Position numbers and translations under genes: made by a program
Part shown: positions 30,717 to 38,779 of the stretch, in pieces
Layout: every line of letters begins with the position of its first letter
Position numbering within the stretch: the stretch's first letter is position 1
Notes under the pieces: generated by a model
What the model saw: the letters and a program-made list of their open reading frames with translations, nothing else
Database searches by the model: none
Told to the model about the DNA's origin: nothing
From: an uncultured Hyphomicrobiales bacterium
Lineage (GTDB): Bacteria; Pseudomonadota; Alphaproteobacteria; Rhizobiales; Beijerinckiaceae
Assembly (NCBI GenBank): GCA_903824185.1
Contig: CAIJVU010000036.1
Coordinates: forward strand, 83,714-147,713
Direction: 5' to 3'
DNA: 64,000 nt

Positions 30717-31996
30717 TCGGCCGCCTCGCCCTCGGGCTTTATCGCAATGTCACCTCGCTTGCGCGTCTGCCTGCCTATACCTTGCTGCGTTATCGGCTGG
30801 GTCAGGGCAAAGAGGATAAAAACCGCTGGACCGAACGCCGCGGCAAGGCCTCGTTGGTCCGTCCCGACGGGCCGCTGATTTGGGTGCATGGTGCCAGTGT
30901 CGGCGAAACCATTTCCATATTGCCGATTGTGGACCGCATTCTGGCCGAAGGCATCAATGTGCTGATTACCTCGGGCACCGTCACCTCCGCCCGTCTTCTG
31001 GATCGCCGCCTGCCGCCCGGGGCCTGCCATCAATATCTGCCCCTCGACATTCCCCATTATATGGCGCGGTTTCTCAAACATTGGAAACCTGATCTGGGGC
31101 TGATCGCTGAATCGGAATTATGGCCGAATATGCTGCTTGAGGCCGACAAGCGCGACATCCCGATTGTGCTGATCAATGCCCGCATGTCCGAACGCAGCTT
31201 CAAGCGCTGGCAACGCTTTCCGCGTGTGGCGAAAGCCATTTTGAATTTGATCGATCTGTGTCTGGCCCAATCGGATGAGGATGCCCGCCGTCTGACGCAG
31301 ATGGGGGCACCACGGGTGACGCTGACCGGCAATCTGAAATTCGATGTTCCGCCCCCGCCCGCCGATGCCACGCGCGTCGCAGCCCTTGAAGGCTTGATCG
31401 CCGGACGACCGGTCTGGATCGCCGCCTCCACCCATCCGGGCGAGGAAGAGATCATTATTGCTGCGCATGAACGCCTGATCTCCAGCCATCCCGGCCTCTT
31501 GACTTTGATCGCACCCCGTCATCCACAGCGGGGGGCCGAGATCGAACAGATGGCGCAAGAGCGTGGCATTGTGACGGGTCGACGCAGCCAGCGTGCGCTG
31601 CCGACCGAAGACGTCTCACTTTATGTGATTGATACGATTGGCGAATTGGGATTGTTCTTCCGCGTCGCGCCTTTGGCCTTCATGGGCGGGTCGCTGATCG
31701 AGCATGGCGGCCAAAATCCGATCGAACCCGCCAAGCTCGGTGCTGCAATTTTGCATGGCCCCCATGTGCATAATTTTACTGACACTTACGCCAGACTTGA
31801 CCAAGAAGGGGCGGCCATCACCGTGGCGGAAGAGAATTTTGCCGAGACATTGGACGGTCTTTTGACCCATCCGGCCCGTATGCGTGAGATGCGGCGACGC
31901 GCTCTTGCGATCGTCACCGAACTCTCCGGTGCCGCGGACCGAACGATGAGCGAGATCGCTCCGTTTCTTGTGCGTATGCATCTTGATAGCCGTTAA
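30713..31996 (+). CDS. waaA: Kdo transferase (3-deoxy-D-manno-octulosonate transferase)
   Basis: Adds Kdo to lipid A precursor. The 427-aa protein has an N-terminal membrane anchor and the GT-B architecture: IWVHGASVGETISILPIV, the acceptor-side Glu in LIAESELWPNML, and the C-terminal donor site in FMGGSLIEHGGQNPIEPA. ATG 30713 overlaps the DUF374 stop. With lpxK downstream this forms an endotoxin block. Confidence 0.96.
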   Translation: MIGRLALGLYRNVTSLARLPAYTLLRYRLGQGKEDKNRWTERRGKASLVRPDGPLIWVHGASVGETISILPIVDRILAEGINVLITSGTVTSARLLDRRLPPGACHQYLPLDIPHYMARFLKHWKPDLGLIAESELWPNMLLEADKRDIPIVLINARMSERSFKRWQRFPRVAKAILNLIDLCLAQSDEDARRLTQMGAPRVTLTGNLKFDVPPPPADATRVAALEGLIAGRPVWIAASTHPGEEEIIIAAHERLISSHPGLLTLIAPRHPQRGAEIEQMAQERGIVTGRRSQRALPTEDVSLYVIDTIGELGLFFRVAPLAFMGGSLIEHGGQNPIEPAKLGAAILHGPHVHNFTDTYARLDQEGAAITVAEENFAETLDGLLTHPARMREMRRRALAIVTELSGAADRTMSEIAPFLVRMHLDSR

Positions 31997-32050
31997 CGCC
32001 ACCGTAAACTATGGTAGCGTGGCGGTTGAAGAATTAGAGGCCCTGACCCT

Positions 32051-33037
32051 ATGCGTAGCCCAGGATTTTGGTGGAAACCCCGACGGGGGGGACGTGCGTG
32101 CCTGCTTTCGCCTCTTGGCTTTATTTATGGTCAGGTCACCACCCATCGTATGCGCCAGCAAGGGCAAAAGCTCGATTGTCCGGTGATTTGTGTCGGCAAT
32201 TGGACCGCAGGTGGTGCGGGCAAAACGCCCGTCGCGCTCGCTTTATCATCCCTGCTGCGTGAAAAAGACTGGCAACCGGTTTTCCTCAGTCGCGGCTATG
32301 GCGGCGCGGAATGCGGCCCTTTGCAGATCACGCCGAAATCAGACGCCAATCAATGCGGCGACGAACCCCTGCTGCTTGCCCGCGAAGCCCCCACTTTCAT
32401 TGCCAAGGACCGACTGGCAGGTGCCTTGGAAGCGTGCCAGCACGGCAATCTGATCATCATGGATGACGGTTTGCAAAATCCGGCTCTGGAAAAAAACATC
32501 CGGCTGGCGGTGGTGGATGCCCGTGTGGGCATCGGCAATGGCCTGTGTGTCCCAGCCGGCCCCATGCGCGCGCCTTTGCGCAATCAATGGGCGCATACCG
32601 ATGCGGTGATTATGGTGGGTGACGGGGAGGCCGGTGAGGCCATTGCAGCGAAAGCGCCCTGCCCTGTCTTCAGAGGCCGCACGGAACCCGATCCTGAAAT
32701 CGCTGCCACGCTGGCAGGAAAAAAGGTCATGGCTGTGGCGGGCATCGGTCGCCCGCAAAAGCTTTATGACAGCCTTGAAAGTGTCGGTGCCGAGGTGAAA
32801 ATCGGTCGTGCCTTTGACGACCACCACACCTTTGATCGCCATGAGATCGAGGCTTTGGTGGCTGAAAGCGCCCAAAATGCCCTGACACTCGTGACAACTG
32901 CCAAAGACCATGTGCGGATTATGGCGGTGGACAGCAAATTAGCGAAAAAATTTAAAGTCTTGCCGATCCGCTTTATCGCGGACGATCCGCAGGGTCTCAC
33001 ACAGTGGCTACATAGCCGCCTGACAAACACCCCTTAA
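32051..33037 (+). CDS. lpxK: Tetraacyldisaccharide 4'-kinase
   Basis: Phosphorylates the lipid A disaccharide at the 4' position. The 328-aa protein has a membrane-associated N-terminus (MRSPGFWWKP), the P-loop NWTAGGAGKTPVALAL, the SRGYGG segment, DDGLQNPALEK with the catalytic Asp, and AGIGRPQKLYDSL. ATG 32051 lies 54 bp after the waaA stop. Confidence 0.95.
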   Translation: MRSPGFWWKPRRGGRACLLSPLGFIYGQVTTHRMRQQGQKLDCPVICVGNWTAGGAGKTPVALALSSLLREKDWQPVFLSRGYGGAECGPLQITPKSDANQCGDEPLLLAREAPTFIAKDRLAGALEACQHGNLIIMDDGLQNPALEKNIRLAVVDARVGIGNGLCVPAGPMRAPLRNQWAHTDAVIMVGDGEAGEAIAAKAPCPVFRGRTEPDPEIAATLAGKKVMAVAGIGRPQKLYDSLESVGAEVKIGRAFDDHHTFDRHEIEALVAESAQNALTLVTTAKDHVRIMAVDSKLAKKFKVLPIRFIADDPQGLTQWLHSRLTNTP

Positions 33038-33049
33038 AACGATCTGTGA

Positions 33050-33274
33050 TCAGGCCTTCTGGCTTTCGCGCAGACGCTGCAACACCGCATCGGTGGACGC
33101 ATAGGGCTCTTGCAGATCAACGCTCCAATAGCGCAAATCCTCCAGCAAGATTTTTTCCCCCGTCACGCCGCACACCACATAGCTGCCCGCCCGCACAATG
33201 CGGTAATCGCCATCCTGATAGTCCAGAATGGCCTCCTCGGCAGCGGTGGGGGTGCGGTCGCGAAAATTCATCAT
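33050..33274 (-). CDS. DUF2093 family protein
   Basis: A 74-aa cytosolic protein with the DUF2093 pattern: AILDYQDGDYRIVRAGSYVVC, GVTGEKILLEDLRYWSVDLQEPY (key LRYWSVDLQEPY) and a Lys-containing end. The family occurs mainly in Alphaproteobacteria next to lpxK or xseA and has no known function. It converges on lpxK and lies just downstream of xseA on the reverse strand. Confidence 0.9.
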   Translation of the reverse strand: MMNFRDRTPTAAEEAILDYQDGDYRIVRAGSYVVCGVTGEKILLEDLRYWSVDLQEPYASTDAVLQRLRESQKA

Positions 33275-33335
33275 GGATCAAGCCATAACCGAAGCGCGGG
33301 GGGAGCGTCAAATCCCACCCCAACCCTTTTCCAGA

Positions 33336-34784
33336 TTAAAGTCCTTTGACCCGCGCGTCGCCATCGGCAAATCTGAGCCGATAAGGCGTATCGCCTATCA
33401 CCGACTGCGCGGATTTGACGGGTTGTCCATCGGTGTCCAGAACCAGAGCAAATCCCCGCGCCAACACGCCCTGATAGGAGAAGCCGACCAACAATTGGCT
33501 GAGATGATCCAACCGCTCTTTGCGCCGCTTCAGCAAGACCGTGATGGCCTGATCTTGGCGACTCATCAGGGCCGCGATGCGTTGGCGGCGGTCTTGGATC
33601 GCCCGCGCTTCACTGCGCAAGGCGGCTGCCTGCGCCGCCTTTAACCGCTGTCCCAATCCGTCCAGACGGGCGCGGGCCGTGCCAAGGCGGGCCGTGGGCG
33701 CATGGCGCTGCAGGCGTTGCTGCACTTGGTTGAAGCGCTGGCGCTGGCGCTGTGCCAAGCGGCTGAGGCCCGAGCCCAACCGGCTGCTTGCGAGATCGAG
33801 CCGTTGCCGCGCCCCGCCCACAATATCGGCGGCTTGCGGCATAGCCCGCTGCAAGGCTTGGAAATCGCCGCGCCGCCGTGTCACCAAACGCAAGGCACTG
33901 CCCTGCAGCCGATGCCCGAGATCACGCAAGCGCAACAGCAAATCGGCCCTGACCGGCACCACCATTTCGGCAGCGCCTGTCGGGGTGGGGGCGCGCTGGT
34001 CCGCGGCCAGATCAATCAAGGTCCAGTCTGTCTCATGCCCGACCGCACTCACCAGCGGGATCAGACTGGCGGCGGCGGCCTCGACAAGCCGCTCATCATT
34101 AAAGCCCCACAGATCTTCGATCGAGCCGCCACCGCGCGCCACAATCAACACATCGGGGCGGGGCAAGGGCCCCGCGAGCGGCAAGGCGTTGAAGCCTTCA
34201 ATGGCCGCCGTCACCTCCGCAGCGCAGGTCTCCCCCTGCACCCTGACAGGCCATAACAAAACGCGCCGCGGAAACCGATCCGACAGACGGTGTAAAATAT
34301 CGCGGATCACTGCCCCCGTGGGCGAGGTAATCACCCCGATCACCTCCGGCAAAAACGGCAATAATTGTTTGCGCGCCTCGTCAAACAGGCCTTGCGCTGC
34401 CAAGCGGCGCTTGCGGGCCTCCAGCTGCGCCAAAAGCGCCCCTTCGCCCGCAGGCTCCAAGGCCTCGATGATCAGCTGATAGCGCGATTGTCCGGCAAAG
34501 GTGGTGATTTTGCCCGTGGCGATCACCTCAAGACCCATTTCGGGCTTAAAGCGCAAGCGCGCGGCCTGACCCCGCCAAATCACCGAGGAGAGCGTGGATT
34601 TTTCATCCTTGATGTCGAGATAGACATGGCCGGAGCTGTGAACCGTCACTTTGCCCAATTCACCCCGCACCCTGACATGCGAGAATTGATCCTCCAAAGT
34701 GCGTTTGAGCGCCCCCGAAAGCTCGGAAACGCTCCATTCTGGCAGATTGGGGCTGTCGGGACTGTGTAAATCAATGGGATCCAT
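33336..34784 (-). CDS. xseA: Exodeoxyribonuclease VII large subunit
   Basis: Catalytic subunit of exonuclease VII, degrading single-stranded DNA. The 482-aa protein has an OB-fold (SVSELSGALKRTLEDQF to LEVIATGK), the catalytic domain with GVITSPTGAVIRDILHRL, VARGGGSIEDLWGFNDE and SAVGHETDWTLIDLAAD (all family signatures), and a long Arg/Gln-rich coiled coil (about 290-420). ATG 34784 is used; a TTG two codons upstream is possible. No small subunit gene (xseB) is present in the window. Confidence 0.96.
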   Translation of the reverse strand: MDPIDLHSPDSPNLPEWSVSELSGALKRTLEDQFSHVRVRGELGKVTVHSSGHVYLDIKDEKSTLSSVIWRGQAARLRFKPEMGLEVIATGKITTFAGQSRYQLIIEALEPAGEGALLAQLEARKRRLAAQGLFDEARKQLLPFLPEVIGVITSPTGAVIRDILHRLSDRFPRRVLLWPVRVQGETCAAEVTAAIEGFNALPLAGPLPRPDVLIVARGGGSIEDLWGFNDERLVEAAAASLIPLVSAVGHETDWTLIDLAADQRAPTPTGAAEMVVPVRADLLLRLRDLGHRLQGSALRLVTRRRGDFQALQRAMPQAADIVGGARQRLDLASSRLGSGLSRLAQRQRQRFNQVQQRLQRHAPTARLGTARARLDGLGQRLKAAQAAALRSEARAIQDRRQRIAALMSRQDQAITVLLKRRKERLDHLSQLLVGFSYQGVLARGFALVLDTDGQPVKSAQSVIGDTPYRLRFADGDARVKGL

Positions 34785-34955
34785 GCGCAAAGCTTAATCG
34801 ATTCGGGTCAAAATCCCGACCCCTATCAAGACCGAGGCGCGGAAGGATTGGGGATGAACGAGCCTGCCCCCTTGGCAGAACAGGGCACAAACGCCTATGC
34901 AAGACACAGAGAGAGAGACAGAGGCAGCGTGGTTTCGCAAACAAGGATCGGCTTC

Positions 34956-36239
34956 ATGAATGTTTTGCTTATCGGATCAGGTGGACGCGAACATGCTTTG
35001 TCTTGGGCGCTGGCCAAAAGTCCTCGTCTGGGCCGGTTGTTCATCGCCCCCGGCAATCCCGGAACCGCCCAATGCGGCACCAATATCGCCTTGAACCCCG
35101 ATGATCATTCAGCCGTCATTGCCTTTTGCCGCAGCGAGCAAATCGGCCTTGTAATCATCGGTCCCGAAGCGCCTCTGGTGGGGGGTCTGGCGGATGCGTT
35201 GGATGGAGCAGGGATCAAGGTTTTTGGCCCGTCGCAAACCGCCGCCCAACTTGAAGGATCCAAAGCCTTTACCAAAGCGCTGTGTGATGAAGCGCATGTG
35301 CCCACCGCCGCCTATGCGCGCTTTACCGATGCCGAAAAAGCCAAGGCCTATGTGCGCGCGCGTGGTGCGCCCATCGTTGTCAAAGCCGATGGCTTGGCCG
35401 CAGGCAAAGGCGTGGTCGTTGCCCAAACCATCCAAGAGGCCGAAGAGGCCATTGCCATGATGGCCTCGGGTGGCTTGGGCGATGCGGGGTCGCAAATTGT
35501 TATTGAAGACTGTTTGTTTGGCGAGGAAGTCTCCTATTTCGTCTTGAGCGACGGGGATACGGCTTTGGCCTTCACCTCCGCCCAAGATCACAAAGCCGTC
35601 GGCGATGGCGATACCGGTCCCAATACAGGCGGCATGGGGGCCTATTCACCCGCCACTGTCTTGACCCCCGCCCTTGAACAACGGGTGATGGACGAGATTA
35701 TTTTACCTTCCATCAAAACCATGAAGGCGCGCGGCACGCCGTTCAAAGGCATATTGTTTGCGGGTCTGATGCTCACAGACACTGGCCCCAAACTCATCGA
35801 ATATAATGTGCGCTTCGGTGATCCCGAATGCGAGGTGATGCTGCCACGGTTGAAAACCGATTTGCTGGATGTGCTGGAGGCGGGCGCTTGCGGACGTTTG
35901 TCTGAGGTGTCCTTGGCGTGGGAAAACAAAACGGCGCTGACGGTGATCCATGCCGCCAAGGGTTATCCGGGCACCCCGCTCAAAGGCACGGAAATCAAAG
36001 GCGTTGAGATAGCCGCCAAGCTGCCCGACACATTGGTCTTTCATGCAGGCACAACGCGCGATCAGGACGGCCGTTTGCTGGCCAATGGCGGACGGGTCTT
36101 GGCGGTGACAGCCATGGCAGACAGTGTGACAGAGGCGCAACAGAAAGCCTATCAGGCTCTGTCGGCGATTGATTGGGCGGGCGGGTTTTACCGCAGCGAT
36201 ATCGGTTGGCGCGAAGTGGCACGCGAGCAAAAAAAGTAA
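34956..36239 (+). CDS. purD: Phosphoribosylamine-glycine ligase
   Basis: Second step of purine synthesis, joining phosphoribosylamine and glycine. The 427-aa ATP-grasp protein begins MNVLLIGSGGREHALSWAL, with VIIGPEAPLVGGLAD, KADGLAAGKGVVVA, the HKAVGDGDTGPNTGGMGAYSP loop (key GPNTGGMGAYSP) and EYNVRFGDPE holding the metal sites. The start at 34956 follows AAGGATCGG; the frame extends upstream but without family similarity. It is divergent from xseA. Confidence 0.97.
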   Translation: MNVLLIGSGGREHALSWALAKSPRLGRLFIAPGNPGTAQCGTNIALNPDDHSAVIAFCRSEQIGLVIIGPEAPLVGGLADALDGAGIKVFGPSQTAAQLEGSKAFTKALCDEAHVPTAAYARFTDAEKAKAYVRARGAPIVVKADGLAAGKGVVVAQTIQEAEEAIAMMASGGLGDAGSQIVIEDCLFGEEVSYFVLSDGDTALAFTSAQDHKAVGDGDTGPNTGGMGAYSPATVLTPALEQRVMDEIILPSIKTMKARGTPFKGILFAGLMLTDTGPKLIEYNVRFGDPECEVMLPRLKTDLLDVLEAGACGRLSEVSLAWENKTALTVIHAAKGYPGTPLKGTEIKGVEIAAKLPDTLVFHAGTTRDQDGRLLANGGRVLAVTAMADSVTEAQQKAYQALSAIDWAGGFYRSDIGWREVAREQKK

Positions 36240-36332
36240 CACCACAAACCAAGGGCCAAAGCCCGGTTGTGTATGACAGCCGGCCTGTGCCACACTTTGC
36301 CTGCGGATAAATAGAATTTCTGGAGAGCGTGA

Positions 36333-37418
36333 ATGGATGTGCTGGATCGGCAAAGCAGTTTCAGCGGCACGAAAGCCGCCACCGGCGCCCTTGCTTTGCC
36401 CATCCCACAGCTTGATCAGTGGCTATCAAGCCATATTGCGTCCTTTTCCGGTCTGCGCTCTGCCAATCAATTTAAAGGCGGACAATCCAACCCGACCTAC
36501 CATCTGATGGCCGATAGCGGCAGCTATGTCTTGCGGCGCAAACCACCGGGCAAATTGCTGACCTCCGCCCATGCCATCGACCGCGAATATAAATTGCTGT
36601 CGGCTTTGGCAGGGCAAGACTTTCCGGCGGCGCGTCCGCTGGTCTATTGCGAGGATGAAAGCGTCATCGGCACCGCCTTTTATGTCATGACCCATATCGA
36701 GGGCCGTGTGATATGGGAGCCGTCGATGCCGGGGGCTGATCCCGTCGAACGCCGCGCCGTTTTCAAAAATATGGCCCAAACACTGGCGCGTCTGCATAGC
36801 TTTGACCCGCAGGCGATTGGTCTTGGCGATTTCGGCAAAGCCGACGGCTACACCATGCGGCAGGTGCGGCGCTGGAGCGAAAATTACCGCCTGTCCGCCA
36901 CCGAAGACATCGAGGACATGAACCGATTGATCGACTGGCTGCCCTCAAACCTGCCGCAAAGCGCGCGCGCGGCGATTGTGCATGGCGATTACCGGCTTGA
37001 TAATCTGATCCTTGCCTCTGACGGGCCCGCTATTCTGGCGGTTCTGGATTGGGAATTGGCGACATTGGGAGACCCGATTGCCGATCTCGTCTATCATCTC
37101 ATGACATGGGTGATGCCACGCGCGGAAAATGGCGGGGGAACAGGCAGTCTGCTTGATCTCGATTATGCCGCACTCGGCCTGCCGACCATGCAAGAGCATG
37201 CCGCTGTTTATGCCGAAGCCGCAGGCCTTGAGACCATCCCCGATCTTGAAGCCTATCTGGCCTATAATTTTTTCCGTCTGGCGGCGATCCTGCAAGGCAT
37301 TGTCGGGCGCGTGCGCGATGGCACCGCCAGCAATGACAATGCGCAGGCTATGGCCAATCAGGTGCGACCCCTTGCCCAAGCGGGATGGCTCTGGGCACAA
37401 AAAGCCCCGTCCCGATGA
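36333..37418 (+). CDS. APH-like phosphotransferase, ACAD10-kinase type
   Basis: A 361-aa protein kinase-like phosphotransferase. Features are GGQSNPTYHL as the nucleotide loop, YVLRRKPPGKLL with the lysine, the catalytic loop VHGDYRLDNLI, and the metal site LDWELATLGDPIADL. This combination is the subfamily fused to acyl-CoA dehydrogenase in ACAD10/11, where it phosphorylates 4-hydroxyacyl-CoA. Here it stands alone, and no dehydrogenase is nearby. A role in hydroxy-fatty-acid breakdown is inference; antibiotic resistance is unlikely. Its stop overlaps the patatin start (ATGA). Confidence 0.85.
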   Translation: MDVLDRQSSFSGTKAATGALALPIPQLDQWLSSHIASFSGLRSANQFKGGQSNPTYHLMADSGSYVLRRKPPGKLLTSAHAIDREYKLLSALAGQDFPAARPLVYCEDESVIGTAFYVMTHIEGRVIWEPSMPGADPVERRAVFKNMAQTLARLHSFDPQAIGLGDFGKADGYTMRQVRRWSENYRLSATEDIEDMNRLIDWLPSNLPQSARAAIVHGDYRLDNLILASDGPAILAVLDWELATLGDPIADLVYHLMTWVMPRAENGGGTGSLLDLDYAALGLPTMQEHAAVYAEAAGLETIPDLEAYLAYNFFRLAAILQGIVGRVRDGTASNDNAQAMANQVRPLAQAGWLWAQKAPSR

Positions 37419-38263
37419 CCGGCCCGCGCCCCACCTCCCCGCCCATCGGCCTCGTGCTCGGCAGCGGCGGTGCGCGCGGACTGGCGCATCTGATTGTTTT
37501 GGAGACATTGGAAGAATTGGGTCTGCCACCCGCAGCCATTGCGGGATCGTCCATCGGCGCGATTATCGGCGCCGCCAGTGCATCGGGGATCAGCGCCCGC
37601 GCCTTGCGGGAGCATTTTGAAACCCTGTTTCTCAATCGCACCCATGTGATGGCCCGCCTTTGGAAAGCACGGGTGGGGCGCGTCAAAGATTTGTTCACGC
37701 GCTCCCCCGGCAATCCGGTTCTGGTGGATGGCGAAGCCTTGCTTGATCTGTTTTGGCCCGACAGCGTGCCTGATACATTCGAGGCCTTAGAAATCCCCCT
37801 GACGGTGGTGGCCACTGATTTTTACCATCACCGCGAAATCCGTTTCGACAGTGGCTCGCTTGTCAGTGGTGTGGCCGCCTCCATGGCCATGCCCGCCCTT
37901 GTCAAACCTGTTCAAATCGAGGGCCATGTCTTGATTGATGGCGGGGCGATCAATCCGCTGCCCTTCGAGACCTTTCTTGATCAAGGCATGGTTGTGATTG
38001 CGGTGGATGTGTCAGGCGGCCCAAAAGTCAGCACCGCATTACCGGGCCCCTTTGCCACGATGATCGGTGCCGCGCAGATTATGCAAGCGGCGCTGGTTCA
38101 ACAAAAACTGCAATTCAGACAGCCGGATATTTTGTTGAAACCCGATGTCGCCGGATTTCAGGCGCTCGACTTTTTCAAGATCGAGGCCATTCTCACCGCC
38201 TCAGCGCCTTTGAAAGATCAGCTGAAATATGCCTTGTCCGACCATCTCGACCAAAGGCTTTAA
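37415..38263 (+). CDS. Patatin-like phospholipase
   Basis: A 282-aa serine acyl hydrolase of the RssA/NTE type. The oxyanion loop is GSGGARGLAHL, the nucleophile elbow is AGSSIGAIIG (GxSxG), and the catalytic Asp is in LIDGGAINPLP. The ATG at 37415 overlaps the stop of the upstream phosphotransferase gene, and the coupling suggests acyl-ester turnover. The 3' end overlaps the tadA stop by four bases, in convergent orientation. Confidence 0.9.
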   Translation: MTGPRPTSPPIGLVLGSGGARGLAHLIVLETLEELGLPPAAIAGSSIGAIIGAASASGISARALREHFETLFLNRTHVMARLWKARVGRVKDLFTRSPGNPVLVDGEALLDLFWPDSVPDTFEALEIPLTVVATDFYHHREIRFDSGSLVSGVAASMAMPALVKPVQIEGHVLIDGGAINPLPFETFLDQGMVVIAVDVSGGPKVSTALPGPFATMIGAAQIMQAALVQQKLQFRQPDILLKPDVAGFQALDFFKIEAILTASAPLKDQLKYALSDHLDQRL

Positions 38264-38709
38264 CGCCTGCTGCTGAAAAAACTGCGCAACAGCTCAGCGG
38301 ATTCACGGGCTCTGATCCCGCCATAGACCTCTGGCGCATGATGGCAGGTGGGTTGTGCGAAAAAGCGCGGCCCGTGCTCAACCGCACCGCCTTTGCTGTC
38401 ATCGGCGGCAAAATACAAACGCCGGATGCGTGCCAAGGACAAAGCGCCCGCGCACATGGCGCAGGGCTCCAAGGTGACATAGAGATCACAGCCGATCAGC
38501 CGCTCGCTGCCCAAGATTTTGGCTGCGGCGCGGACCACCACCATTTCGGCATGGGCGGTTGGATCATGATCGCGCAAAACCCGATTACCCGCACTGGCTA
38601 TCACCCCACCATCGCGCATCAAAACAGCGCCGACCGGCACTTCTCCGGCCTCAGCCGCCTGTTTTGCCTCAAAAAAAGCCAAATCCATTCCTGAAAGAGC
38701 TTGGTCCAT
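38260..38709 (-). CDS. tadA: tRNA adenosine-34 deaminase
   Basis: Converts A34 to inosine in tRNA-Arg. The 149-aa protein (ATG 38709, GGAAA upstream) has the zinc deaminase motifs HAE (His53, Glu55) in PTAHAEMV and PCAMC (Cys83, Cys86), with VPVGAVL before them. Longer starts at 38757 and 38775 exist but lack ribosome sites and would exceed family length. It is divergent from the pseudouridine synthase gene. Confidence 0.95.
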   Translation of the reverse strand: MDQALSGMDLAFFEAKQAAEAGEVPVGAVLMRDGGVIASAGNRVLRDHDPTAHAEMVVVRAAAKILGSERLIGCDLYVTLEPCAMCAGALSLARIRRLYFAADDSKGGAVEHGPRFFAQPTCHHAPEVYGGIRARESAELLRSFFSSRR

Positions 38710-38779
38710 CGTCGCTTTTTCCAAAAAATCGGTCCAGTTTTCCTCGTCAAGCGGCATTGTGTCTGCTATCAGCACTGCT

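Noticed and set aside
36333..37418. Aminoglycoside resistance gene
   Set aside because: The fold is APH-like but the subfamily is the ACAD10 kinase type, in a core operon with a patatin.
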